64,000 nucleotides of DNA from an uncultured Eggerthellaceae bacterium. Its GTDB lineage: Bacteria > Actinomycetota > Coriobacteriia > Coriobacteriales > Eggerthellaceae. Numbering within the stretch: position 1 is the stretch's first letter; the number at the start of each line of letters is the position of its first letter. Positions 9,229 to 17,923 of this stretch are shown here, piece after piece. The stretch lies in assembly GCA_910588945.1 (NCBI GenBank), contig CAJUSF010000051.1:1-64000 (forward strand), in the 5' to 3' direction. The notes beneath the pieces were generated by a model. That model was not told where the DNA came from, made no database searches, and worked only from the letters and a program-made list of their open reading frames with translations. A program made the position numbers and the translations under genes.

Positions 9229-10203
9229 CTATCGAGATGCGGCGGCAACCAATGCATCGAAGAGCGGCTCATGCGCGCCGAGATATTCCGGATGCCACTG
9301 AACCCCCATAAAAAATGGATGCGGATCAAGCCAGCCTTCAAGCATGAAGCCCGCCTCTACTTCCATACCTTCGATGATGCCGTCCTCTCCCCACGCATTC
9401 ACAACAAGCGGGGCTGCCACAAGATTCGCACCTTGATGATGGATCGTATTTATCCGACCCATCTCGTTACCCTCAAGGATCTTAGCTAGACGCGTTCCTT
9501 TAACAACTGCAGCTGGCTCAAGCGCATCGGTGTAGGGCTTTTCCTGCATATGATCGTGATCGGTTATCCCGCAAACCTTAAGATCGCGATAAAGGCTGCC
9601 GCCGAGCGCCACATTGAGCACCTGCATACCACGACAAACCCCAAGAGTGGGAACCCTGCGATCAAAAGCAAGGCGCGCAAGCTCAAGCTCAAGCCCATCA
9701 CGCTCATCGTTCACAGCCAAAAGCCCATCAAGACAAGGGATACTGCTCGCACCTGAGGGAATAACAACATCGCGTCCGTCGACCACCTGCGTGACCTGAT
9801 GCGGTACCACCTCATCAACGATATTGCGCAGCGCATCATCTACCGGGCAATTCACGCAATCCGATGCCGTGTCAGAGAGCTTTCGCGGCTTGCCATAGAC
9901 AGACTCCTCTGCGCCCACATAAGGCTCGCCGGGATGCATGGCCTCATGTATGCATCGAAGCGTTACGTTCATATAGTTCTTCGGATGAATGTCGCCGCCA
10001 CCTGTGAACAAAAGTCCGTCAACCATCCCGATAACCTCATGCGCAAGCTCACGATTTCGCTGCACACCTCCGGGAACGGGCGTTATCAAGATAGGTATCG
10101 CGCCGCAAGCGGCTATGCGCTTAATGTATTCGATATTGACTCGCTGGAATCCATCCGATTCATTGAGCGTGGTGGTTATGCCAATTACAGGAGAGTCCGC
10201 CAT
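9229..10203 (-). CDS. Peptidase C26 / gamma-glutamyl-GABA hydrolase-like class I glutamine amidotransferase
   Basis: A 324-residue cytoplasmic hydrolase of the PuuD-like C26 family. The nucleophile lies in GVCRGMQ near residue 188, and the catalytic His and Glu are in QWHPEY near 300; HHQGANLV is also typical. Family members cleave gamma-glutamyl amides. An insertion near residues 85-150 is longer than in short family members. It starts 4 bases after the upstream transporter gene ends, and its ribosome-binding G-run overlaps that gene's stop, so the two are translationally coupled. The imported compound may therefore be a gamma-glutamyl or related amide, but this is inference. Confidence 0.85.
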   Translation of the reverse strand: MADSPVIGITTTLNESDGFQRVNIEYIKRIAACGAIPILITPVPGGVQRNRELAHEVIGMVDGLLFTGGGDIHPKNYMNVTLRCIHEAMHPGEPYVGAEESVYGKPRKLSDTASDCVNCPVDDALRNIVDEVVPHQVTQVVDGRDVVIPSGASSIPCLDGLLAVNDERDGLELELARLAFDRRVPTLGVCRGMQVLNVALGGSLYRDLKVCGITDHDHMQEKPYTDALEPAAVVKGTRLAKILEGNEMGRINTIHHQGANLVAAPLVVNAWGEDGIIEGMEVEAGFMLEGWLDPHPFFMGVQWHPEYLGAHEPLFDALVAAASR

Positions 10204-10206
10204 AGA

Positions 10207-11631
10207 CTAGCCCCCTATCCAGACTTGGATGTAGGGAATCCAGCCCATCACCAGAACAACAAGAATAAGGATCGGTACTCCAACCCTCAACCAAAGATAT
10301 AGACATTTGGGGAACTTAAGGCCTTGACCTTCGTTCGCCTCAGCAAGGAAGTTATCCCAGCCCCAGCCGAGCTTTGTGGTGCAAAACATCACAAAGACGA
10401 TAGCACCCATCACAAGGATGTTGTTGGAGAAGATGAAGTCCTCGATGGCCTGAATGTTGCCGATCGCGGGGATCTCGACGCCTGACCATATATTGAATCC
10501 GAGCGCACACGGAAGAGACAGCACAGGAATGAGTATCAGATTGAAAACAACGGCGCGCTTTCGGCTCATGTTCCACTGGTCCATCCAAAAGCTCAAGATG
10601 CCCTCGAACACGGCGATGACTGTCGAGATGGCTGCAAAGCCCATGAAGATAAAGAACAGCGTAGCCCAAAGATTGCCCATCCACATCTGATCGAATACCG
10701 CCGGAAGCGTGATGAACACGAGCCCCGGGCCGGAATCAGGCGACACGCCAAAGGCAAAGCATGCCGGGAAGATGATGAGCCCCGTGACGATGGCCACAAA
10801 CGTATCGAGGCCCGCGATGCGAACAGCCTCTCCTGCAAGCGAATACTTCTTGTCGATATAGCTTCCGAAGATCTCCATTGAGCCAATGCCAACAGACAAC
10901 GTGAAGAAAGCCTGTCCGAGCGCCGCGAACACCGCCTCGCCGAATGCGCCCCAACTGCTGAAGAGTTTCCCGAAATCAGGTAGAAGGTAAAACACTATGC
11001 CAGCACCAGCACCGTCTAAAGTACAAGCGCGTACCGCAAGGATGAACATCAGCGCGAGCAAGCACACCATCATCACTTTCGTTACGCGCTCCACGCCTTT
11101 TTGCAGACCAAGAGAACACACTAGAAGCGAGATGGCGCACGCGACAAGCATCCAAATGACCATCTGTATAGGGTCTGCAAGCATCGAGGAGAACATGCCT
11201 TCGAATTGGCTCGCGCCAGATGCTCCAGATTCTCCCACGGTCGCCGCCGAAGATGCCAGCGCGCCGAAATCTGTCATGGCCATCTTCGGAATATATGACA
11301 GCATCCAGCCGGCAACGGTCGTGTAGAACATCATCAGCAGATAGAAGCCAACGATGCCGACCCATTTGAACTTATGCCAATGCGTGCCCTTAGGTTCAAG
11401 AACATCAAACGCACGTGCAACGGATTTGCGACTCGCACGACCGACCGAGAACTCCATCACCATGATCGGCAGACCGAGCAAGATAAGGAAGATCAGATAC
11501 AAGACGATGAACGCCGCTCCGCCGTATTCGCCCACAATGTAGGGAAACCGCCAGACATTGCCAAGACCTATGGCGCACCCTGCACTAATAAGAATGAAGC
11601 CAAGCCTCGATTTGAACTGTTCACGCGCCAT
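10207..11631 (-). CDS. Sodium-dependent neurotransmitter:sodium symporter (NSS/SNF family)
   Basis: A 474-residue polytopic membrane protein of the NSS family (LeuT/TnaT/MhsT-like). The first helix has the hallmark GCAIGLGNVWRFPY with its sodium-binding backbone, and about 11-12 hydrophobic segments follow. Family members import amino acids with sodium; the substrate cannot be read from sequence. The start codon follows GGAG. It forms a tight pair with the C26 amidase downstream, suggesting uptake followed by hydrolysis. Confidence 0.9.
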   Translation of the reverse strand: MAREQFKSRLGFILISAGCAIGLGNVWRFPYIVGEYGGAAFIVLYLIFLILLGLPIMVMEFSVGRASRKSVARAFDVLEPKGTHWHKFKWVGIVGFYLLMMFYTTVAGWMLSYIPKMAMTDFGALASSAATVGESGASGASQFEGMFSSMLADPIQMVIWMLVACAISLLVCSLGLQKGVERVTKVMMVCLLALMFILAVRACTLDGAGAGIVFYLLPDFGKLFSSWGAFGEAVFAALGQAFFTLSVGIGSMEIFGSYIDKKYSLAGEAVRIAGLDTFVAIVTGLIIFPACFAFGVSPDSGPGLVFITLPAVFDQMWMGNLWATLFFIFMGFAAISTVIAVFEGILSFWMDQWNMSRKRAVVFNLILIPVLSLPCALGFNIWSGVEIPAIGNIQAIEDFIFSNNILVMGAIVFVMFCTTKLGWGWDNFLAEANEGQGLKFPKCLYLWLRVGVPILILVVLVMGWIPYIQVWIGG

Positions 11632-11739
11632 CGAATCTCCTATAAGCTATCGCAGGTCGCATCCGCGCACACAAGATCGGCGGATGCGACGCATATCAGA
11701 ATAAAACCGATAACGATGATACATCATTTATAAGCACGC

Positions 11740-13419
11740 TCAGTCGCGCGTGAGCTTGCGATGGATGCGATGGGGACGAGCAGCTTCTTTGCCGAGACGC
11801 TCCTCGCGGTTTTTCTGATAGGCCTCGAAGTTGCCTTCGAACCAATACCAACGACCCGGTTGCTCATCCGTTCCCTCCCACGCAAGGATGTGCGTAGCAA
11901 TGCGATCGAGAAACATCCTGTCATGGCTGATAACAACAGAGCAACCCGGAAATTCAAGGAGCGCCGCCTCCAAGCTGGAGAGCGTCTCAACATCCAGATC
12001 ATTGGTCGGCTCGTCAAGAAGCAGTAGATTCCCGCCTTGTTTCAACGTGAGCGCGAGATTCAAGCGATTACGCTCGCCGCCGGAGAGCACAGCTGCAGGT
12101 TTTTGCTGGTCAGATCCCTTAAAGCCAAACGAGGCGACGTATGCGCGGCTTTGGACCTCCTCATCTCCGACCATCATATACTCGGTGCCGCCTGATACGA
12201 CCTCCCAAAGAAGTTTATCCGGATCGATCCCTGAACGGTTTTGATCCACATATGAAATGGTCACGCTCTCACCGAGCTCCAACGTTCCGGAATCGAGCGC
12301 TTCTTCGCCGACGATCGCCTTGAAAAGCGTTGTTTTGCCGACACCGTTGGGGCCGATAACGCCAACGATGCCACCACGCGGAAGATCGAACGAAAGATCA
12401 TCAATAAGCACACGTCCGTCGAACTCCTTGTGAATATGCTCAGCCTTGAGAACCTTCGATCCCAAGCGCTCGCCCACAGGTATGCGAATGTCGGAGTAAT
12501 CGAGCTTCTTGGCGGCATTCGCCTCAGCCACCATCTGCTCGTAACGCTCAAGTCTAGCCTTGTTCTTGGCTTGACGAGCCTTAGGCGATGAGCGCACCCA
12601 CTCAAGTTCACGCTCCATGCGCTTTGCAAGCTTGGCGCGCTGCTGACCTTGAGCGGCAATACGCGCGGCTTTCGTCTCGAGATAGGTCGAATAGTTCCCC
12701 TTGTAAGGGAAGAGCTGCCCGCGGTCCACCTCGCAGATCCACTCGGCCACATTGTCAAGGAAGTATCTATCATGCGTGACCGCCAGAACCGCACCGGGAT
12801 AATCCTTCAAGAAATGTTCAAGCCAAAGGACCGATTCCGCATCAAGATGGTTCGTTGGCTCATCCAAAAGCAGCAGATCAGGAGCTTCTAGCAGCAGCTT
12901 GCAGAGCGCCACTCGCCTACGCTCGCCGCCGGAGAGATTGGATACGAGCGCATCGGAGTCTGGGCATTGCAGCGCATCCATCGCCTGCGATAGCTTGGAG
13001 TCGATATCCCAGCCATCCACAGCGTCGATCTCGTTTTGCAGCTCAGCCATCTCTGACATGAGCGCATCGAAATCCGCATCAGGTGATGCCATCTCTTCGC
13101 CGATAGCGTTGAAGCGCTCCACCTTGGCGATTATGTCAGCGAAGGCGCCGCGGATGCTGTCGATGACTGTTGCATTCTCATCAAGAGGCGGCTCCTGCTC
13201 CAAGATCCCCACGGTGTATCCCGGCGTGAGTTGCGCATCGCCGTTAGAGACATCCTCCATCCCTGCCATAACCTTGAGCAGGGTGGATTTTCCCATTCCA
13301 TTCGGCCCGACAACGCCGATCTTGGCGCCCGGATAAAACGACAATGTCACATCATCGAGAATGACCTTATCGCCATGCGATTTGCGCGCCTTGTACATCT
13401 GGTATATGAACTCAGCCAT
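11740..13419 (-). CDS. ettA: ABC-F protein, energy-dependent translational throttle EttA
   Basis: A 559-residue soluble ABC-F ATPase with two nucleotide-binding domains: Walker A GPNGMGKST near residue 38 and GPNGVGKTT near 350, with signatures LSGGERRR and LSGGERNR. Between them is the charged arm and linker typical of EttA. EttA binds the ribosomal E site and gates the first elongation step according to ATP/ADP ratio. I chose the ATG at 13419 (MAEFIYQMYK), which has GGGAG 5-6 bases upstream and matches family length. The 41-residue upstream extension is basic and unlike the family. Confidence 0.92.
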   Translation of the reverse strand: MAEFIYQMYKARKSHGDKVILDDVTLSFYPGAKIGVVGPNGMGKSTLLKVMAGMEDVSNGDAQLTPGYTVGILEQEPPLDENATVIDSIRGAFADIIAKVERFNAIGEEMASPDADFDALMSEMAELQNEIDAVDGWDIDSKLSQAMDALQCPDSDALVSNLSGGERRRVALCKLLLEAPDLLLLDEPTNHLDAESVLWLEHFLKDYPGAVLAVTHDRYFLDNVAEWICEVDRGQLFPYKGNYSTYLETKAARIAAQGQQRAKLAKRMERELEWVRSSPKARQAKNKARLERYEQMVAEANAAKKLDYSDIRIPVGERLGSKVLKAEHIHKEFDGRVLIDDLSFDLPRGGIVGVIGPNGVGKTTLFKAIVGEEALDSGTLELGESVTISYVDQNRSGIDPDKLLWEVVSGGTEYMMVGDEEVQSRAYVASFGFKGSDQQKPAAVLSGGERNRLNLALTLKQGGNLLLLDEPTNDLDVETLSSLEAALLEFPGCSVVISHDRMFLDRIATHILAWEGTDEQPGRWYWFEGNFEAYQKNREERLGKEAARPHRIHRKLTRD

Positions 13420-13760
13420 GTTTCTCCCTCTTATTCGAAGTTCGCGGGCCCGTCTGACGCAGCGCAATGTAGCAAATATGCGTCGAGCCCGAAAATGCGT
13501 TTGCAAGATTGTGACATATGAGCGCGGCTTTTTGACCGTCAATTCGGACTATAATTTGATGAAGCGACTCGACGCGGCGAAACCCTTTGCCGCAGGTGAT
13601 CGCCTTGAGCAACATCATAGCTACAGCACAATCTATTTTCGCCTATCATCTTAAAAATGCAACGGCGATAACCTAGAATGGACCTACCGCAAGATCCGCC
13701 CGTATCAAAGCTCGCACATGATGCGTAACGGGCTGAAATAGAATGAATCAGGAGGCAGAA
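13420..13760. other. Divergent intergenic region between ettA and the DUF4190-like gene
   Basis: No gene is seen here. A TATAAT hexamer at 13550-13555 could be a plus-strand -10 box, but no good -35 lies 17 bases upstream; it would give a leader of about 200 bases for the gene at 13761. The start-proximal part near 13440-13500 is GC-rich and probably holds the ettA promoter. Confidence 0.3.
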
Positions 13761-14477
13761 ATGCAACAAGATCACAGCAAGGCGATCAAGGGGCTCTCGA
13801 TCGCAACCATCGTCATATCGGCGTTGTCGATAGTGTTTTCAGGCATCATTATTGCCATAATCGGTTTCATGATGAGCATCGCCGACTCTTCCGTGGTTGA
13901 CTACTCCAGCAGCTATCCATACTACGATGATTATTACTATGACTATAGCTATATCGATCCGGACGAATACATCGGTGCATATATCACCGGAATCATCACC
14001 AATGCTCTGCTCGGATGGGCGATCCTATGCTCCATATTCACGCTTGTCACAGGCATCATCGGGCTTCGTTTCGGCGCGAGAAAAGACAAGCTCGGGCTTG
14101 TGTTTGGCTGGTCGATCGCAGGCGCTGTGGTAGGCTTTCTCGGAACCGGCATGATCGTGGCAGTGCTCATGATAATCACGGCCGTATTCGCCAACAAAGA
14201 CAAACAGCTCTACGCAGCAGGCTATGCTCCCGTCTCACCGGGGGCGCCTGTCTATGTGCAGATGCCAGCACCGGGCGCTCCGGTTGTGGCACAGCCTGTC
14301 GTCGCACCTGTTGCGGCACCTGTCGCAACACCGGTCACTCCCGTTGCCGCTCAACCAGTCGAGCCTGTTGCCGTCCCTGCAATACCAGCCGCCACGCCTG
14401 CCGCTTCACCGGCCGTCGCGCCTGAAGCGCCTGCCGACCAACCCACCCAAATAGGCGAAACGCCCAAACAGTGCTAG
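13761..14477 (+). CDS. Small integral membrane protein with proline/alanine/valine-rich tail (DUF4190-like)
   Basis: A 238-residue protein of unknown function. Three hydrophobic segments (about 10-35, 80-102 and 115-140) enclose an acidic, tyrosine-rich loop (YYDDYYYDYSYIDPDEY). The last 80 residues are almost only Pro, Ala and Val with repeats such as PVVAPVAAPV. The topology resembles DUF4190-type proteins, though I cannot assign the family with certainty. The ATG at 13761 is chosen for AGGAGG 6 bases upstream; the ATG 18 bases earlier has none. An intrinsic terminator follows directly. Confidence 0.65.
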   Translation: MQQDHSKAIKGLSIATIVISALSIVFSGIIIAIIGFMMSIADSSVVDYSSSYPYYDDYYYDYSYIDPDEYIGAYITGIITNALLGWAILCSIFTLVTGIIGLRFGARKDKLGLVFGWSIAGAVVGFLGTGMIVAVLMIITAVFANKDKQLYAAGYAPVSPGAPVYVQMPAPGAPVVAQPVVAPVAAPVATPVTPVAAQPVEPVAVPAIPAATPAASPAVAPEAPADQPTQIGETPKQC

Positions 14478-14496
14478 AGCAAAGCGAAATCGATCC

Positions 14497-14532
14497 AAGG
14501 GCGCAGGAGATCATCCTGTGCCCTTCTTTTTA
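14497..14532 (+). terminator. Intrinsic terminator after the DUF4190-like gene
   Basis: AAGGGCGCAGGA and TCCTGTGCCCTT form a 12-bp stem (one G-T pair) with a GATCA loop, followed by CTTTTTTT. The next gene starts 13 bases further on. Confidence 0.85.
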
Positions 14533-14544
14533 AGGGATGCCAAC

Positions 14545-14886
14545 ATGGATGAAGCCGACAAGATCAACACCTATCCGGATTGCAATAGATGCGGACACTG
14601 TTGCGAGCTAAACATCATCGCCATCACAGATGACGACCTTGAAAAAATGCATGCATATGTACGCGAAAACGATATAGCCCCCAAAGACCAAAACGCACAG
14701 CGATGCTGCTTCCAAAATGATGATCGCACCTGCATGATCTGGGAGGCACGTCCGCAAATATGCCGTCTTCACAACTGCAACGTTGCCCGCATAGAGATCT
14801 TGAAGCGCAACCCAAATATTCACGTTCCCGACGATATCCCGCTTCGTAATCTGCATGAGCAGTTTGTATTGGCCTACAACAAATAA
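14545..14886 (+). CDS. YkgJ family cysteine-cluster protein
   Basis: A 113-residue cytoplasmic protein with the YkgJ pattern of metal-binding cysteines: CNRCGHCC near the N-terminus, RCCF in the middle and CRLHNC later. The family is predicted to bind zinc or an Fe-S cluster; its role is unknown. The ATG at 14545 has AAGGGA 7 bases upstream. That site begins only 1-2 bases after the T-tract of the preceding terminator, so expression may depend on read-through or on a promoter within the upstream gene. Confidence 0.8.
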   Translation: MDEADKINTYPDCNRCGHCCELNIIAITDDDLEKMHAYVRENDIAPKDQNAQRCCFQNDDRTCMIWEARPQICRLHNCNVARIEILKRNPNIHVPDDIPLRNLHEQFVLAYNK

Positions 14887-14899
14887 GCAGGTGATCAGC

Positions 14900-15298
14900 A
14901 TGTCGGTATTAACCGATGACGAGTTCGAAACAGCCATTGCAGATGCGCTCGATACTATCCCGGACGAGTTCATCGAGGAGATGGACAACCTTGCTGTCGT
15001 CGCTCAAGACGAACCGACCCAAGACGATCTCGCCGAGCTGGAAGCAAGCGAAGGCAAAACGGGCATCAAGCACGGTAATGAGATATTGGGGCTTTTCACC
15101 GGAGTGCCGCTGACGGAGCGCTCCCTTGATTCATGCGAAGGTGAAACTCCTGATCTGATTCAGATCTTCAAAGGGCCGCACGAGCGCTGCTTTCCCACAC
15201 ACGATGAGGCGATCGCGCAGATACACAAGACGGTGATACATGAGGTAGGCCACTACTTCGGCTGGGACGACGACCACATGCATGCGCTGGGATATTGA
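14900..15298 (+). CDS. Metallopeptidase family protein (zincin-like, DUF1025/PF06262 type)
   Basis: A 132-residue small protein with the zinc-metalloprotease motif HEVGH near residue 114, followed by a conserved acidic stretch (GWDDDH). This matches the small actinobacterial zincin-like family whose substrates are unknown. The ATG at 14900 is supported by AGGTGA 4 bases upstream and starts 13 bases after the YkgJ stop, so the two genes are probably one transcript. It converges on the ZIP transporter gene. Confidence 0.8.
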   Translation: MSVLTDDEFETAIADALDTIPDEFIEEMDNLAVVAQDEPTQDDLAELEASEGKTGIKHGNEILGLFTGVPLTERSLDSCEGETPDLIQIFKGPHERCFPTHDEAIAQIHKTVIHEVGHYFGWDDDHMHALGY

Positions 15299-15402
15299 TA
15301 TCGCCCACCATTGCAAACCTCGACGGCCCAACGCATGGGCTCAACGTATGTTCTGTCAGCTTGATCCAAAAAATGCGCCTGATTGACGACAAGCAGGAAG
15401 TT

Positions 15403-16275
15403 CTAAGCGAAAATGATGACCAGCCCTACCAACAATCCGGCAATGATAGCGAATGCAGGAGACTTCGAGCGATAGATCAGATAAGCCTCCGGGAAGATCT
15501 CGCCAAATACGACATAAAGCATTGCACCGGATGCGAATCCAAGCGCACACGCCAGTCCGAACGGCCCGATATCACCAAGCCAGAAACCAAGCCAAGCACC
15601 GAGCATGGTCGGGAGTCCACAAAGCGCCGTGAGCGCAACCGCACGCAGACGAGGCATTCCGCCGCTGATGAGCGGTACAGCCACAGCCATTCCCTCAGGA
15701 ATGTTGTGCAGACCGATGAGCACGGCCATTATCATCCCGGTACCCACAAGAAGATCGTCTGAGATGGCGAAGCTCGCGCCGATCGTCATACCCTCAGGGA
15801 TGTTATGAAGCGCGATGGCACATGCCATCACAACGCCTGCAACCACAAGCGATGCGCGCGAGTGGTTCGAGCTGCGCTCCTGCGCCAGATAGTCGGCATG
15901 TACGAGCTCATCCAGATCATCGTGAGTCAAGGGGTGCTTCTCATCAGCAGAGTGCGGAACCTTGCTTCTGGTGTGCTTGTCGATCATATAGTTGAGCCCG
16001 TAAACCACAGCAACGCCCAAGATCACAGACACCACAACAAGCGCGATGCCCCAATCTATGACACCTTGCATGGCCTCCACAGCCTCCGCCAAAAGCTCGA
16101 AACACACCATGGCGGTCATAACGCCACCGGCAAACGAAAGAAGAAGGCTTACAGTCTTGTTCGAATCAGTCCGAAACATAGCTCCGACCGCGCCACCAAG
16201 ACCGGTTCCTATGGCACCCGAGACAAAAGAAACAAGCGTAACGAACCAAAATGGACTAAGTTCCAGCAACTTCAT
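15403..16275 (-). CDS. ZIP family divalent metal transporter
   Basis: A 290-residue membrane protein with about eight helices. The two signature helices carry ALHNIPEGMTIG and GLHNIPEGMAVA, whose His/Asn/Glu residues line the binuclear metal site of ZIP transporters (ZupT/GufA type). The cytoplasmic loop between helices 3 and 4 is charged and has several His residues. The substrate is likely zinc, iron or manganese. An AAGGAG lies only 1 base before the ATG, so the real start might be the TTG two codons later. Confidence 0.9.
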   Translation of the reverse strand: MKLLELSPFWFVTLVSFVSGAIGTGLGGAVGAMFRTDSNKTVSLLLSFAGGVMTAMVCFELLAEAVEAMQGVIDWGIALVVVSVILGVAVVYGLNYMIDKHTRSKVPHSADEKHPLTHDDLDELVHADYLAQERSSNHSRASLVVAGVVMACAIALHNIPEGMTIGASFAISDDLLVGTGMIMAVLIGLHNIPEGMAVAVPLISGGMPRLRAVALTALCGLPTMLGAWLGFWLGDIGPFGLACALGFASGAMLYVVFGEIFPEAYLIYRSKSPAFAIIAGLLVGLVIIFA

Positions 16276-16606
16276 ACTCCTTGAAAAGACTACTAGATAG
16301 ACAATACCAAAATGTTAGCCATATGCAACCTCGAATCATGTATTCGATAAACTTCCGTCAGGAAAGCGCACATCATGAGGCCCGAGACAACATCAGCGCT
16401 CGTAAAACATTCAGCCGTGCCACCGAGTGAGGCCTTCAGAACAGGGATCCGGAACAGGGAATACAGCTGCCGCAAAAAGAACAGAGGCCGCCTCTTTCAA
16501 GGCGGCCCCCACTCGATATGTAGTGTCAGATGACGGATCTTTTGCGTTGAATGCTACGTTATCTCTAAGTTTATGCTTTGCTCAAAACGATCAGTGAAAC
16601 ACAGGA
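16276..16606. other. Intergenic region between the ZIP and NlpC/P60 genes
   Basis: Apart from the terminator near 16474-16507, no gene, repeat or clear promoter is seen. It probably holds the ZIP promoter. Confidence 0.3.
16474..16507 (-). terminator. Probable terminator of the 226-residue NlpC/P60 gene
   Basis: GGCCGCCT and AGGCGGCC form an 8-bp GC-rich stem. On the minus strand it is followed after about 8 bases by TTTTT. It lies 100 bases past the stop of the minus-strand gene. Confidence 0.55.
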
Positions 16607-17287
16607 CTACAGCAGACGCTTGGCGCATGTCGGCTTGTATGCTGCCATGCTCTGGATGCAAATGCTGCGCGAGCTGTTGCCTGCATGGATATAGTTGCCA
16701 TCGCCAATGTAGAGCCCTACATGGTAGATTCCCCTACCCGATCCCCAAAAGACGAGATCTCCCGCCTGAAGCTCATCAAGGGATACCGACTCTCCCACTC
16801 CGTACTGCGCCGCAGCCGAACGCGGAAGCTCGATACCGAGAGCCTCTCTGAAGATGTACTGGGTAAAGCCCGAACAGTCGAATCCGGAAGGCGTGGTGCC
16901 TCCATAGACATAAGGAACGCCGAGCTGCTCGTAGGCAAGATCGAGCAATGCTTCCTCGCGCGTAGGCATCGCCGAGAGCGCATCTGTGTGCATCTTAACC
17001 ACCTGAGATGCCATGCCCTCTCCAACCTTTGCCGCAGACGACACGTTAACGTTGTTCTTAATGCCCGTATCGTCATGTGGCAGATCCACCAACGTCGCAG
17101 ATATCGGAACGACGACAGTCGATCCACCGTCGACCTCATCAGCGTAAGCCTCCTGCGCCCCCTTCGTCGCTCCTGTGAAGACAGCAGCGCAAAAGACGAC
17201 GGAGGCCAAGGCGAAACGCGCGCCCTTCTCGAACGCCTCCTTGGTTCGAGAACTACCGAAAATCGTTTCACTACCTAGTTGTTGCAA
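16607..17287 (-). CDS. NlpC/P60 (C40) cell-wall peptidase, secreted
   Basis: A 226-residue exported peptidase. A hydrophobic segment at about 22-40 ends near AYADE, a likely signal peptide with cleavage after Ala. The C-terminal NlpC/P60 domain (about 115-226) has the catalytic Cys in DCSGF and His in YHVGLYIG, with YIHAG behind. Such enzymes cut the D-Glu to diamino-acid bond of peptidoglycan stem peptides. The start appears to be TTG at 17287 with GGAAGAG close upstream; no ATG is available in frame before the signal peptide. It has no coiled coil, unlike the two hydrolases at 36.9 and 40.6 kb. Confidence 0.85.
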   Translation of the reverse strand: MQQLGSETIFGSSRTKEAFEKGARFALASVVFCAAVFTGATKGAQEAYADEVDGGSTVVVPISATLVDLPHDDTGIKNNVNVSSAAKVGEGMASQVVKMHTDALSAMPTREEALLDLAYEQLGVPYVYGGTTPSGFDCSGFTQYIFREALGIELPRSAAAQYGVGESVSLDELQAGDLVFWGSGRGIYHVGLYIGDGNYIHAGNSSRSICIQSMAAYKPTCAKRLL

Positions 17288-17737
17288 ATCTCTTCCTTAG
17301 AACAGGCTCGCTTCCCACTTCGCCTTGCGAGCACATCTTTCACATTCATCCTTCAATGTCTAATCCGCATTTGACAAATGCTCTTCGGTCTAGCGCTTCT
17401 GCAAAGGCGCTGCAGATGGCATCTCATACCTAGATATCGGTAGGAGCGGGATCGAGTCGGACAGTTGAACCCGATCGCCAGCCGGAAGACCGACTTCGCA
17501 ACATTTAGGTTAGAAAAAGTTGACGATTTAGATACCGAAATTGGGCCTTATCCACATTTCCTCGAAGTTGAATCCACGAGTCGAAGACATTGGAAACACA
17601 ATTGCTTCACAACCGCCTAGAGTTGTAAAAATCTTGTGAATATGCAATTGAGCAGGCAATATTGTGTTATGAGCCTGCGTCAATATACGGCCACAAGCTG
17701 ACTAGAAGACGCATCTTGTGCATCTTCATATATATAG
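17288..17737 (-). promoter_or_regulatory. Long, structured upstream region of the NlpC/P60 gene
   Basis: About 450 bases without a gene. Hairpin potential on the minus strand includes GCTCGC/GCGAGC (17306-17332), an AGTCGG/CCGACT stem (about 17453-17494) and a TACC/GGTA loop near 17428-17443. I looked for conserved cores of c-di-AMP (ydaO), c-di-GMP, TPP, cobalamin and T-box leaders and found none. A structured leader is possible but unidentified. Confidence 0.3.
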
Positions 17738-17905
17738 AATTGAAAAGGATACGAGCAATTCGTAGCAACACTAGGGATTCTTAAGGCGTGCTTAGCTGGC
17801 ACATGATGCGGTCAAGATGCAGACAAGCAACCTTTGCACTGTGAGAGCAAGCTTCCAAGCGCCAGATAGGCGCGCATTCGTAGATTTTTAGCGACTGGTT
17901 GGAAT
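17738..17905. repeat. Palindromic repeat family P3, copy 1
   Basis: Begins AATTGAAAAGG and contains GGCGTGCTTAGCTGGC facing GCCAGATAGGCGCGCATTCG, a long imperfect inverted repeat, with CACTGTGAGAGCAAGC in the centre. It matches copy 2 at 29219-29370 across its whole length. It lies in gene-free DNA 3' of asd. Confidence 0.75.
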
Positions 17906-17923
17906 GAAGCTATAAATTTATGT

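Noticed and set aside
17288..17737. c-di-AMP (ydaO) riboswitch before the NlpC/P60 gene
   Set aside because: The conserved GGGGGA-CC and GGGUGAAU-type cores are not visible on the minus strand.
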